Both the position numbers and the translations under genes were made by a program. A DNA stretch of 64,000 bases. It comes from Chitinophaga chungangae (GTDB taxonomy: Bacteria > Bacteroidota > Bacteroidia > Chitinophagales > Chitinophagaceae). Every line of letters begins with the position of its first letter. The stretch's first letter is position 1. The notes beneath the pieces were generated by a model. That model had not been told where the DNA came from. It did not search any database and saw only the letters and a list, made by a program, of their open reading frames with translations. Where the stretch lies: the NCBI RefSeq assembly GCF_017742215.1, contig NZ_JAGHKP010000001.1, positions 1,240,001 through 1,304,000 on the forward strand, read 5' to 3'. Positions 25,521-33,742 of this stretch are shown here, piece by piece.

Positions 25521-25645
25521 GCAGGATTAAGTTACATACTCTTGCGGGAGTTTCCTAGCCTTTGTTCCCCCCAAACCCGCATCACAAGCCCGGGAATTTG
25601 AACGGCGCGCTGCTGACGAATTTTTTGGACGCGTGGAATGTTTAA

Positions 25646-26212
25646 TCAGCGCTGCCGGAAATGGAGCCACGCCACGCCGCATTCGTAGGGTTTGGTGGCC
25701 GTCAGCTTCAGGTTCACGCGGTCTTTTTGTTTGAATAACGGTATGCCCTTGTTGAGGGCCACAGGGTTGACGAACAGGTGGTATTCGTCGATCAGCCCGT
25801 TCTCCATCAGTACCTGCGAAGCGCCGGGGCTGCCGAAGATCATGATATTGGAGCCAGGTTCCTGTTTTAATTGTGTTACCTGCTCCGCGATATTGCCGCT
25901 GAAGATCCTTGTCCGGGGAAGTTCCCGGCCTTTCATAGAATCGGATATCACTACCTTGTTCACCCGCCTGTACCAGGCCGCATGCTGGCGGTCGTGCTCG
26001 CCGGCGTTTGGCTTCTGGTCGGCCGTGGGCCAGTAGTTATCCATGATTTCCCAGGTTTTGCGGCCATACAGCGCCGTGTCCGCTTCTTCGGTCATTTCGC
26101 CTACAAAACGGAACAGCTCATCGTCAAACCGGACCCAGTCCATTCCGCCGTCAGGCGTTGCTACATAGCCGTCCAGCGATACATGCATCGAGAGGATGAT
26201 TTTTCTTGCCAT
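25646..26212 (-). CDS. Dihydrofolate-reductase-like (RibD C-terminal domain) protein, copy 3
   Basis: I chose ATG 26210-26212 (MARKIILSMHVSLDGYVATP), giving 188 residues; an upstream extension to 26293 reads through AT-poor leader and is less likely. It contains TALYGRKTWEIMDNYWP (the G-R-x-T element) and NIMIFGSPGASQVLMENGLID, followed by EYHLFVNPVALNKGIPLF. Copies 2 and 3 share the DEYHLFVNPVA block. It is the third such gene within 16 kb, each in a separate context. Confidence 0.88.
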   Translation of the reverse strand: MARKIILSMHVSLDGYVATPDGGMDWVRFDDELFRFVGEMTEEADTALYGRKTWEIMDNYWPTADQKPNAGEHDRQHAAWYRRVNKVVISDSMKGRELPRTRIFSGNIAEQVTQLKQEPGSNIMIFGSPGASQVLMENGLIDEYHLFVNPVALNKGIPLFKQKDRVNLKLTATKPYECGVAWLHFRQR

Positions 26213-26431
26213 GATTCCTTTATTTTTATGTTGTAAATCTCCGTTAATATCCCGGAAGGGAGCGGGGGGAATAACGACTTTTCCAAGGGGCAATAACGAA
26301 AGCCGCGTCCCTAGCCTGGAGGTTACCGGTAACTATGGGGAAAGCGGGTTGCTTCCTTTCAAAACGCCTGTTAATTTTGCAACATGCTTATACTCAATTA
26401 ATTTTCAGTATAAACAGTTGTAGGTAAACCA

Positions 26432-26457
26432 GAAAGCCGCTGTTCCCAGCGGCTTTC
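26432..26457 (-). terminator. Strong hairpin terminator after the GH20-like remnant
   Basis: A perfect 11-bp stem GAAAGCCGCTG / CAGCGGCTTTC has loop TTCC, 20 bases after the minus-strand stop at 26477. It also shields the DHFR-like gene to the left. Confidence 0.75.
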
Positions 26458-26476
26458 GTATAGTACCGGGGACCGG

Positions 26477-27211
26477 TTAAGGTTTCACGAACAGTTTGCG
26501 GAAACATTGGGAGGGCGTGTTCTCTTCCGTTTTCTGGCCGTAAAATTCGTTCAGGAAAACACCCGCTCCGGACCATACCGTCTGCATCATGCCCTGGTAG
26601 CGGTTCTTCAGCTCCCGGGTGGCCTGCTTGCGGAAGCGGTACATGTCTTCCAGCTGCAGCAGCGCGTTAGAAGGATTGCGCCAGGGACAGGTGATCACTG
26701 AAAAACCTTTCATCGCAAAATACACCGGCGTCTGGTCGGGCCGCTCGTAATGCCAGTCGCAGATCATCACGTCTTTTTGCAGCAGATCGATGGCGCGGTG
26801 CGTGTTGTTCATGCTACCTTCCCATATGCCCATGCCCGTGGTTTTGCCGTCTATCAGGCGGTCGCCCCAGATCCACAGCTGGCGGCCGTTGCGGGCGAGA
26901 TGATCGCGTATTTTGTTCACTTCGCCGGCAAACAATTCGGCTTTGTCTCTCCCGCCGCAACGCGGACATTTATCGTCGCCGATATAAAATACCTCGTCCA
27001 TGTCCGCGTGAAATGTATCCGCTTCAAATACTTCGCAGATCTCGTCTACCAGTGCGAACACTACTTTGTGCAGGTCCGGGTGCAGCGGGCAGTAGCTTTT
27101 GCAATACAGCCCGTCCGGGTTCGGCCAGGTGTGTTTTTCAGGCATTTTTACATGCGGCGTTTCGTCGAACTGCGGGTATACGCGCAACAGGTTGCCGGTA
27201 CTGTTGATCGG
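26477..27211 (-). pseudogene. C-terminal half of a GH20-type glycosidase, N-terminus deleted
   Basis: From about residue N-S-T-G-N-L-L the sequence reads as the C-terminal half of a family-20-like beta-N-acetylhexosaminidase: LLRVYPQFDETPHVKMPEKH, LYCKSYCPLHPDLHKVV, the catalytic-type pair in FHADMDEVFYIGDD, a CPRCGG zinc-like knuckle, LWIWGDRLIDGKTTG and ICDWHYERPDQ. The intact family is roughly twice as long and has a signal peptide and N-terminal sandwich domain. Here the frame upstream (MHIHSALRAFASRMPI) is just the antisense of the adjoining phosphatase remnant. It is probably inactive. Confidence 0.75.
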
Positions 27212-27614
27212 CATTCTTGACGCGAATGCGCGAAGCGCCGAATGTATGTGCATCGGCGACGGGTTGCTTTGTGTCGACCGGCAATTTTATGAATTTGAGC
27301 AGGATAACAAACCCGATTATCTTGGGTATCATTTGCACGAAGATTTTGAATCTTGGTTTGCCCGGCAGCAGCAAAGGCTGTCGTTTCAGAATGTGAACGA
27401 TATCAGTCTTGCAACGGATGGCATATTTACGTTCGATAAATTTAACCAGGCATCCTACCCGGAAAAGGGCAATGTAGCGGAACATTTACTGATCGACCGG
27501 AATTATGAAAACAGCCCGGATATGCTGGACCGGAAGATGAAGGAAATAAAAGACAGCTGGGTTCTTGGGCCAACGGACGATCTTGCAATTGTCAGAATAA
27601 TTTTAGCATCATGA
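27212..27614 (+). pseudogene. C-terminal half of a PP2C-family protein phosphatase, N-terminus deleted
   Basis: The open frame begins within the GH20 remnant and turns into PP2C-like sequence at about MCIGDGLLCV: FEQDNKPDYLGYHLHEDFES, DISLATDGIFTFDKFNQ (the D-G metal-binding strand) and the C-terminal TDDLAIVRIILAS, where PP2C enzymes have DDxTxxxI. The first half of the domain with the conserved DGxGG metal-binding motif is missing. The stop overlaps the next start by 4 bases (ATGA), so it was co-translated with the DUF2071 gene. Confidence 0.7.
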
Positions 27615-28321
27615 AAATTCCCGTGATTAAAGGTGTCATAGAGCGCCGCATTCTCATCAATTTCACGATGGAGCCGCAGGCCTTGCAGACGGTGCTTCCC
27701 GCCGATTTTCGCCCGAAAACGCATAACGGCAAAGCCGTAGCGGGCGTATGCCTGATAAGGCTGAGACATGTTCGCCCAAAAGGATTGCCGGCCTTTGTGG
27801 GCATTTCTTCCGAAAACGGCGCACACCGCATCGCGGTGGAGTGGGAAGAAAATGGGGAAACGAGGGAAGGTGTGTACGTGCCGCGGCGGGACACTTCTTC
27901 GAAGCTGAACGTTTTCCTGGGCGGCAGGTTCTTCCCCGGTGTGCATCAGCTGGCGGATTTCGATGTGCAGGAAAAAGACGGCCATTACAACGTTTCCTTC
28001 CAAAGCGGCGACCATACCGGCATTTCCATAAAAGCAAAAACGACGGACCGTTTCCCGGAAGATTCCATTTTCGGCAGTCTTGCCGAAGCCTCCGCTTTTT
28101 TCGAAAAAGGCTGCGTGGGTTATTCGCCTAAAGGAACCGGCTACGAAGGTTTGCGGCTGCACACCTTTCACTGGGATGTACAGCCGCTGGAAGTATCACA
28201 GGTGCGTTCCACTTTTTTTGAACAGGAAACATTCCGGAACAGCGGTCTCCGTTTTGATAACGCTTTGCTGATGACCAACATCGCGCATGAATGGCGCGGT
28301 GAAAAAGACCGTCCCGCTTAA
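27611..28321 (+). CDS. DUF2071 (YqjF-like) family protein
   Basis: The 236-residue protein has the family start RRILINFTMEPQALQTVLPADF, then VCLIRLRHVRPKGLP, REGVYVPRRDTSSKLNVFLGGRFFPG, and CVGYSPKGTGYEGLRLHTFHWDVQPLEV near the C-terminus. The function is unknown; the fold is acetoacetate-decarboxylase-like. The start codon overlaps the PP2C stop in an ATGA arrangement, so it had been translationally coupled to that gene, and with the PP2C promoter deleted its expression is in doubt. It ends convergently, overlapping the barrel remnant by 4 bases. Confidence 0.85.
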   Translation: MKIPVIKGVIERRILINFTMEPQALQTVLPADFRPKTHNGKAVAGVCLIRLRHVRPKGLPAFVGISSENGAHRIAVEWEENGETREGVYVPRRDTSSKLNVFLGGRFFPGVHQLADFDVQEKDGHYNVSFQSGDHTGISIKAKTTDRFPEDSIFGSLAEASAFFEKGCVGYSPKGTGYEGLRLHTFHWDVQPLEVSQVRSTFFEQETFRNSGLRFDNALLMTNIAHEWRGEKDRPA

Positions 28322-28634
28322 AATTTCAGCATCACGCCCGCCTGGGCTACCTGGTTGTACCGGTCGGGCATGGAGGAAGAGCTCCTGATGGAAACCAGTC
28401 CCTGGTTGTAACGGGCATACACGCCAACGTTCTGGTTGAACTGGTATCCCGCACCGGCGGCCAGGAGAAAGTCGCCGATGTTTTCATGACGGCTCGTAAA
28501 ACCCGGGCCGTTCAGATCAGGATAGTCCCTTTTTTTCGGGTTTACCAGCGCAGCGACCTGCGGGCCTGCTTCAACAAAAAATTTGCCGGTAAAACGGTAT
28601 TGCACCATAACGGTAGGGATCGCATATTCATTAT
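28318..28634 (-). pseudogene. C-terminal remnant of a PorT-type outer-membrane beta-barrel protein
   Basis: From an in-frame ATG at 28608 there are 96 residues: VQYRFTGKFFVEAGPQVAAL, LLAAGAGYQFNQNVGVYARY and a C-terminal QAGVMLKF ending in Phe, all typical last strands of a PorT/OMP_b-brl_2 barrel. The frame is also open upstream with barrel-like INNEYAIPTV. The signal peptide and first half are absent, and the region upstream is the end of the pyrophosphatase gene. A barrel of 96 residues cannot close, so this is a 3' fragment. Confidence 0.65.
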
Positions 28635-29975
28635 TTATTTCGTCAACACCCCGTTCAGCAGCAAACCGTCTCCCGCGGGCATATCCAGCCCGAGCAGCTG
28701 GCTGATCAGCGGCGCAATGTCCACCAATCCCATTTGCGGTATCACGCCGCCCTTACGGATGCCGCTGCCAAAGGCCACGAAACCCGTTTGTATTTCTTTA
28801 AAATCGGGATAAAAACCGTGCGTGCCGCCTTTAGCCGGACGAATGAACTCGCCGGTGGCGGCGGGCGTAAAGGCGTAGCCCTGGCGGCCGGCAAGACCGA
28901 AGGCCGCGGTGGGGTCCGCGCCGATTTCGTCCAGCTCTTCGCGGGTTTTGATGAGGAAGGTCTGCCGCTGCGCCGCCGGAAGATCTTTTAACAGTTGCAA
29001 TACCTTGTCGCGGGTCGGTTTGTCGTTTTTATCTTTCAGCTGCAGGAAACATCCGCCGCCGGCCGTATGGAAATAGGCCTTCCAGTTAGCGGGTTGCTGC
29101 GGGTCGTACAAACCGGCTTTCGCCAGCAGCACATTGGGCGCCACTGTGGCGTGTATATCCACGAAACCATGATCGCCCGTTACGATAATGGTGGTATTTT
29201 TTGTGATGCCCGCAATGTCTACCGCTTCGCGGATGCTTTTCACCGCATGGTCCACACTGGCGATGGCGGCTCTCACTTTGTCGCCGTCGCGGCCTTCTTC
29301 ATGTTCGAAATGGTCTACCATCACAAGATGTATCGCAACGAACGAAGGTTTGTATTTGCGGATGAGGTAACAGCCTGCACGGGCGAGGTTTTCGTCAAGA
29401 CCAAGATAATCGCCGCTGAAGTCCACGTCTTCGAGTTTGCCAAAGGCATTGTTTTCCAGTTCTTCGTAAAGCCCCGCCGGCGTGGTGTTTTCTTTTAATG
29501 CTTTAAGCGTGACGCGGGTCTTTTTATCAGACAGGTACCAGTATTCCGGGAAATTATAAGTAGCGGGAGAATTAAAGGAAACCGGCCAATACACGGATGC
29601 CGTCTTTAATCCTTTGTCTTTCGCCGCGCTGAAAATGGTAGGCGTTTTAATGGTGTTATAATCCCAGATCCATTTGGCGGTAATGCCCAGCGGCTCCGAC
29701 GGCGTATTGTAATACACGCCGTGTTTAAGTGGTTTTACGCCGGTGATCATGGTGGTGTGGGAAGGGTAGGTAACGGTCGGGAAAACACCGTCCACCCCGT
29801 CTGCATACACGCCTTCCCGCATGGCCTGGCGCAGGTTCACCATGTTCCAGGAAGGGTCTTTGTAAAATTCCGGCCGCAGGCCGTCGATGCTGATCAGGAT
29901 AACATGCCGGTCTTGCCCGCTTGTAACGGTCTGCACGCAAAACAGCGAAAAAATAGCCAGTAAGGTCTTTTTCAT
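28635..29975 (-). CDS. Secreted nucleotide pyrophosphatase/phosphodiesterase (alkaline phosphatase superfamily)
   Basis: The 446-residue protein has a signal peptide (ends TVTSGQ). NPP-family marks: SIDGLRPEFY (Asp31 metal ligand), TYPSHTTMITG with Thr69 as the likely nucleophile, VMVDHFEHEEG (Asp and His), TGDHGFVD and THGFYPDF. It hydrolyses phosphodiester or pyrophosphate bonds outside the cytoplasm, probably in the periplasm, to recover phosphate or nucleosides. The C-terminus (LLLNGVLTK) looks complete. The upstream region carries no clear operon partner. Confidence 0.92.
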   Translation of the reverse strand: MKKTLLAIFSLFCVQTVTSGQDRHVILISIDGLRPEFYKDPSWNMVNLRQAMREGVYADGVDGVFPTVTYPSHTTMITGVKPLKHGVYYNTPSEPLGITAKWIWDYNTIKTPTIFSAAKDKGLKTASVYWPVSFNSPATYNFPEYWYLSDKKTRVTLKALKENTTPAGLYEELENNAFGKLEDVDFSGDYLGLDENLARAGCYLIRKYKPSFVAIHLVMVDHFEHEEGRDGDKVRAAIASVDHAVKSIREAVDIAGITKNTTIIVTGDHGFVDIHATVAPNVLLAKAGLYDPQQPANWKAYFHTAGGGCFLQLKDKNDKPTRDKVLQLLKDLPAAQRQTFLIKTREELDEIGADPTAAFGLAGRQGYAFTPAATGEFIRPAKGGTHGFYPDFKEIQTGFVAFGSGIRKGGVIPQMGLVDIAPLISQLLGLDMPAGDGLLLNGVLTK

Positions 29976-30531
29976 TCGGGAAGATTATAGGGTATAAACG
30001 TCTAAAATAATATTTACACTTTATAATAAATAATGTTACGAAATCTTTAATTCAGGTTAAAAAATCTTTCATTCCTGTTGCACGCAGCGCTAAAAAAAGA
30101 GCTGCCCGGCCGGACAGCTCTTTAACGGGAGACGACGCAAACGCGAAGTTATTCCCGGATCAGTTTGTGACGGGAAACGAAGCGGCATAAATACGGGGAA
30201 AAAACAGGGTGAATTTTCTCATAAATGAATCAGGGTTAAGCAAATCCGTTTTGCATCAAATTAAACATATTTGCCTGCGGCAGCCCTGCAGTACCTTCAA
30301 CGTCCCGGCACACAGGGGCAACTGCACCAGCATGAAAGAGCGCCGGGTAACGATGCGCGCCTGCGGGAAAAAGAAACGGCGCTGAAAAAGCACTTACGCA
30401 AACGGTTCATGTACTGATGCATTTTAATACAGGCGACGCCCGCCGAAAAGGAAAGCCATTGAAAGATAACGTGCAAACCGCTAAAAATGAGTATCTTTCG
30501 AATTCACCCCATTTTCTCAAATTCCTGTACC
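29976..30531. other. Intergenic region between pyrophosphatase and cytochrome c genes
   Basis: This region has no convincing complete gene. It holds the AT-rich promoter side of the pyrophosphatase gene, a strong minus-strand terminator hairpin (30092-30123) with no obvious gene in front of it, and a short plus-strand frame ending at 30417 (basic, ending RFMY) that could be the tail of a lost gene. Confidence 0.5.
30092..30123 (-). terminator. Strong terminator for a missing minus-strand transcript
   Basis: A 9-bp stem AAAGAGCTG / CAGCTCTTT encloses a GC-rich loop, and on the minus strand it is followed by T7. Nothing with a recognisable product lies upstream on that strand for over 2 kb, only a 20-codon frame starting near 30221 (MRKFTLFFPR). 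Confidence 0.65.
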
Positions 30532-31512
30532 ATGAAAAAATTCCTGAAGATCACGGTCGTGATCGTACTCATTCTTATCGTAGGCGTGGCCGCCGTAGCT
30601 ACTTACGTAAAAAGCGCCCTGCCCGACGTAGGCCCGGCTGAAGTTATTACCATCGAAAAAACGCCGGAACGGATTGAGCGCGGAAAATATCTCGCCAATA
30701 ACGTGGCCGTATGTATGGATTGCCACAGCGTCCGCGACTGGAGCCAGTTTGCCGGCCCGCTTGTATCGGAAAGTTTTGGCGGAGGCGGCGAACGGTTTGG
30801 GCCCGAAATGGGGTTGCCGGGAACGATTTATAGCCGCAACATTACGCCGCACGGTATTTCCGGATGGACTGACGGGGAATTGTTCCGGGCCATTACATCC
30901 GGCGTCAGCAAGGACGGCTCCGCGCTTTTCCCGCTAATGCCTTACAGGAATTACGGGAAGCTGGACAGGGAAGATATTTATTGCATCATCAGTTATCTCA
31001 GGAGCTTATCGCCGGTTAAAAACGACATCGCCGCAAGATCGCTGGACTTCCCCGTGAATCTCATCGTCAATACCATTCCGCAGAAGTCACAATTCACCCC
31101 AAGGCCCGACACCAGCGATGTTAAAGCCTATGGCAAATACCTGATCACGGCGGCAAGTTGCGTGGAATGCCACAGTAAAAGCGATAAAGGAACGGTGATT
31201 GCAGGCACGGAGTTCGGCGGCGGCGGGGAATTCCTGTTTCCCGGCGGCGTTGTGCGCTCCGCCAATCTTACGCCCGATGCCACAGGTATCGGCTCCTGGT
31301 CGAAAGAGCAGTTCATCAGGCGCTTCAAGCTGTATGCCGATTCCACCTATCAATCCCTGAAAGTTGCGCCCACAGACTTCAATACCCCCATGCCCTGGGT
31401 GATGTACGCAAAAATGACGGAGCAGGACCTCGGCGCGATCTATGAATTTCTGCGCACGCTGAAACCGATCAGCCACCAGGTAACGAAGTTTGAGAAAAGA
31501 AGCGGATCGTAA
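30532..31512 (+). CDS. Membrane-anchored diheme cytochrome c
   Basis: I chose ATG 30532 (MKKFLKITVVIVLILIVGVA), giving 326 residues with an uncleaved N-terminal TM helix. There are two heme-attachment motifs, CMDCH at 61-65 and CVECH at 210-214, each followed by a cytochrome c domain with a late Met ligand candidate (FPLMPYRNY and NTPMPWVMY). The family carries electrons between periplasmic dehydrogenases and the respiratory chain; it resembles the cytochrome subunits of alcohol or aldehyde dehydrogenases. No such dehydrogenase is adjacent. The plain alpha/beta hydrolase gene follows 35 bases later on the same strand. Confidence 0.93.
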   Translation: MKKFLKITVVIVLILIVGVAAVATYVKSALPDVGPAEVITIEKTPERIERGKYLANNVAVCMDCHSVRDWSQFAGPLVSESFGGGGERFGPEMGLPGTIYSRNITPHGISGWTDGELFRAITSGVSKDGSALFPLMPYRNYGKLDREDIYCIISYLRSLSPVKNDIAARSLDFPVNLIVNTIPQKSQFTPRPDTSDVKAYGKYLITAASCVECHSKSDKGTVIAGTEFGGGGEFLFPGGVVRSANLTPDATGIGSWSKEQFIRRFKLYADSTYQSLKVAPTDFNTPMPWVMYAKMTEQDLGAIYEFLRTLKPISHQVTKFEKRSGS

Positions 31513-31547
31513 AAAACTTTTATTTTCTTTACGGGAAATACCATCCC

Positions 31548-32348
31548 GTGAAACAAATCGTGCTTCTCTGCCTGTTGTTCAGGCTTATTCCCGCTTTTGC
31601 GCAGGATACAACGACATATATCGAAAAGAAAGACCTGCAGTACCGCACCGGTGAGCAGGACGATTATATGAAAGAACGCTGCCGCCTGGATGTGTATTAC
31701 CCGGCAAAACCGTCCAATGCGCCGGTGGTAGTGTGGTTCCACGGTGGCGGCATCACCGGCGGCAATAAGTCCATCCCGGCTGAATTAAAAAAGCAGCACC
31801 TGATCGTGATCGCCGCGAATTACCGCCTCAGCCCGAAAGTGAAAGCGCCTGCTTATATTGAAGACGCCGCCGCTGCCGTGGCCTGGGCCTTTGAACATGC
31901 TGCTTCCCTGGGTGGAGATACCAGTAAGATCTACGTTTCCGGCCATTCCGCGGGCGCGTATTTAACGTGCATGACCGGCCTCGATAAAAAATGGATGGGC
32001 AAACACAACATCGACGCCAACCGCATTGCGGCGCTGTTTTCTTTCAGCTCGCAGGCCATCACGCATTTTACGGTAAGGAATGAACGCGGTATCCGTGAAC
32101 TGCAGCCCGTCATCGACGAGTATGCGCCGCTGTACCATGTACGGGCAGACGCTCCGCCGCTGTATCTCTACACCGGCAACCGCGAAATGGAAATGACGGG
32201 GCGTTACGAGGAAAATGCCTATTTCGCGCGCATGATGAAACTCACGGGTCATAAACACACGCTGCTTTACGAGCTGGACGGCTACAATCACGGCGATATG
32301 CCGCGCGGCGCGTTTTACCTGATGCTGAAAGAAATTCACAAAAAATAA
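31548..32348 (+). CDS. Secreted alpha/beta hydrolase (carboxylesterase-like)
   Basis: GTG start; 266 residues with signal peptide KQIVLLCLLFRLIPAFAQ. The oxyanion motif is VVWFHGGGITGG, the nucleophile is the Ser of VSGHSAGAYL, and the catalytic His lies in DGYNHGDM near the C-terminus; ADAPPLYLYTGNREME precedes it where the Asp/Glu is expected. It belongs to the hormone-sensitive-lipase/BD-FAE-like esterases that act on acylated sugars or small esters, probably in the periplasm. It is 35 bases downstream of the cytochrome gene and probably co-transcribed. Confidence 0.88.
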   Translation: MKQIVLLCLLFRLIPAFAQDTTTYIEKKDLQYRTGEQDDYMKERCRLDVYYPAKPSNAPVVVWFHGGGITGGNKSIPAELKKQHLIVIAANYRLSPKVKAPAYIEDAAAAVAWAFEHAASLGGDTSKIYVSGHSAGAYLTCMTGLDKKWMGKHNIDANRIAALFSFSSQAITHFTVRNERGIRELQPVIDEYAPLYHVRADAPPLYLYTGNREMEMTGRYEENAYFARMMKLTGHKHTLLYELDGYNHGDMPRGAFYLMLKEIHKK

Positions 32349-32350
32349 CC

Positions 32351-32669
32351 TCAACCGATCTCGATCTGGTGCCTGCCGAGCAGCCCGGGAAGCCCTGTCT
32401 GTGAGAATTTCGTGTGTTTGATGCGGTTCTGTCCGGGGTCGAGCGAATAGTTGAATGAAGTGCGCAGGTCTGCTCCCTGAAAGCCGTGTTGCCCGGCTTC
32501 ACCAGGCTAAGATTGCAGCCGGCAAATATACATTCCGGGAACACGCAGCCGGAAAGATCGGTTTTCGAAAATTGCAGGATTCAAAAGTGCAGTTCCCGTA
32601 TTCTCCCTTCGGGAGCGGCTTTTGCGTGAAATCCTTTTGGGTGAAGGTTTCCCCGTATATCTCTTCCAT
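32351..32669 (-). pseudogene. Pentapeptide-repeat protein, pseudogene with frameshift and internal deletion
   Basis: ATG 32667-32669 opens MEEIYGETFTQKDFTQKPL, then pentapeptide-like NCTFESCNF. One T is missing from a T run at 32568-32571; the next frame continues SKTDLSGCVFPECIFAGCNL with SLVKPGNTAF. A further break near 32475-32492 leads to a third frame, GADLRTSFNYSLDPGQNRIK and LLGRHQIEIG-stop, the normal C-terminus of this family. The whole is about 106 codons against a usual 190-200, so the middle repeats are deleted. Confidence 0.78.
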
Positions 32670-32686
32670 AAGGTTAAGATAAATTT

Positions 32687-32716
32687 AAAAAGGGATAAAC
32701 GTATTTATCCCTTTTT
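32687..32716 (-). terminator. Terminator of the CHRD gene
   Basis: A perfect 13-bp stem AAAAAGGGATAAA / TTTATCCCTTTTT has loop CGTA and is symmetrical enough to act in both directions. It lies 20 bases after the CHRD stop (minus strand) and just before the pentapeptide pseudogene start. Confidence 0.85.
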
Positions 32717-32735
32717 GCAGTCAATATGCAGACCG

Positions 32736-33554
32736 TTAACGGATCTGTCCGCGTATCACGCCATTCGGCCAGGTGGTGGAATGGGCGTTTACATACAATG
32801 CTTCGTTGCGCACGGCAGCCGCGGTGGCTTCGTCCAGCTGCGTCATTTTTGAAATGTTGAAATCGGCGGCGGTGGCTGCCAGCGGCACAAGCACGGCGCC
32901 GTTCACACCGGTGGCCCCGCGGTGGATATGCGCCATGGTAAGCGCGTCGCCGGGAGGCAGGTTGGTGACCGTTACTTTGGAATACAATTTCCTGTCAACG
33001 GTCAGGCGCAGCAGCGCTACGCCGGTTGCGGTGGTCACCACCGGCGGCACTTCGTTCACGCCGCTCATGTTGATGGTTTCTGCGAGCACCAGATCGCTGT
33101 TCACGGTGCCGCGCACAAGGCCGCCGGGGTATTGGGTGGAGTGAACGTTGAAATAAATATCGTTACTGCTGTTTTTCAGGCTGTCTACCAGCGACTGGCG
33201 AAGGGTAAGCGTTCCGCTGCTGGTAGTGCCCGTCCATGCCGGGAAAGGGAGGATGATGGGGCCGTTGGTCACCGGGTCGCCGGCGTGAAAATGCGCCATG
33301 GTAAGCCCGTCGCCGGAGGCGAGATTGTCTACCTTAAAATTGTAACGCAACGTATTGTCGCGGTAAAGCTGCATGGTGAGCAGGCCGGTTTCAGACCTTC
33401 CGGGAGGAGCCGGGTTCTCCATTTTGGTGCTGAGCGGGATCTCGAACAATAATATCGGGTCGTTTACGGGATCGTCGTCGTTATGACAGGAAGAAAAGGA
33501 GGTAAAGCCGGCCACCAGCAGGGCTGAAATGCCCAGGAAATGTTTGTTTCTCAT
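32736..33554 (-). CDS. Two-domain CHRD lipoprotein
   Basis: I chose ATG 33552-33554 (MRNKHFLGIS), giving 272 residues; the longer frame adds 11 unlikely residues. The lipobox FTSFSSC is followed by an Asp-rich linker. Two CHRD domains follow: residues about 35-145 with LTMAHFHAGDPVTNGPIILP, and about 155-270 with LTMAHIHRGATGVNGAVLVP, each with the LxxGxxxxAHIHxG motif. CHRD domains were named in chordin and are common in bacterial surface proteins; their ligand is unknown. The gene is monocistronic with its own terminator. Confidence 0.92.
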   Translation of the reverse strand: MRNKHFLGISALLVAGFTSFSSCHNDDDPVNDPILLFEIPLSTKMENPAPPGRSETGLLTMQLYRDNTLRYNFKVDNLASGDGLTMAHFHAGDPVTNGPIILPFPAWTGTTSSGTLTLRQSLVDSLKNSSNDIYFNVHSTQYPGGLVRGTVNSDLVLAETINMSGVNEVPPVVTTATGVALLRLTVDRKLYSKVTVTNLPPGDALTMAHIHRGATGVNGAVLVPLAATAADFNISKMTQLDEATAAAVRNEALYVNAHSTTWPNGVIRGQIR

Positions 33555-33742
33555 AACGAATGGTTTTGTTCTTAACAAATCATACAATGATCAGTCCAAA
33601 ATACCTGCCCCTTGCCCGAAAATGTTACGTGAAAACAGCAGTAGCGCGGATTTGAGCCTGTGGCGGCTGTTAGGCCAGGATTGTTTATTTTTGTAAAGAT
33701 ACCGTTCGGTTACATAAATTTGGAAGATCTCAAAATGTGTGT

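Noticed and set aside
30267..30417. Short plus-strand frame ending KHLRKRFMY before the cytochrome gene
   Set aside because: Only a TTG start, no family match and basic low-complexity composition; possibly the tail of a deleted gene but not supportable as a feature.
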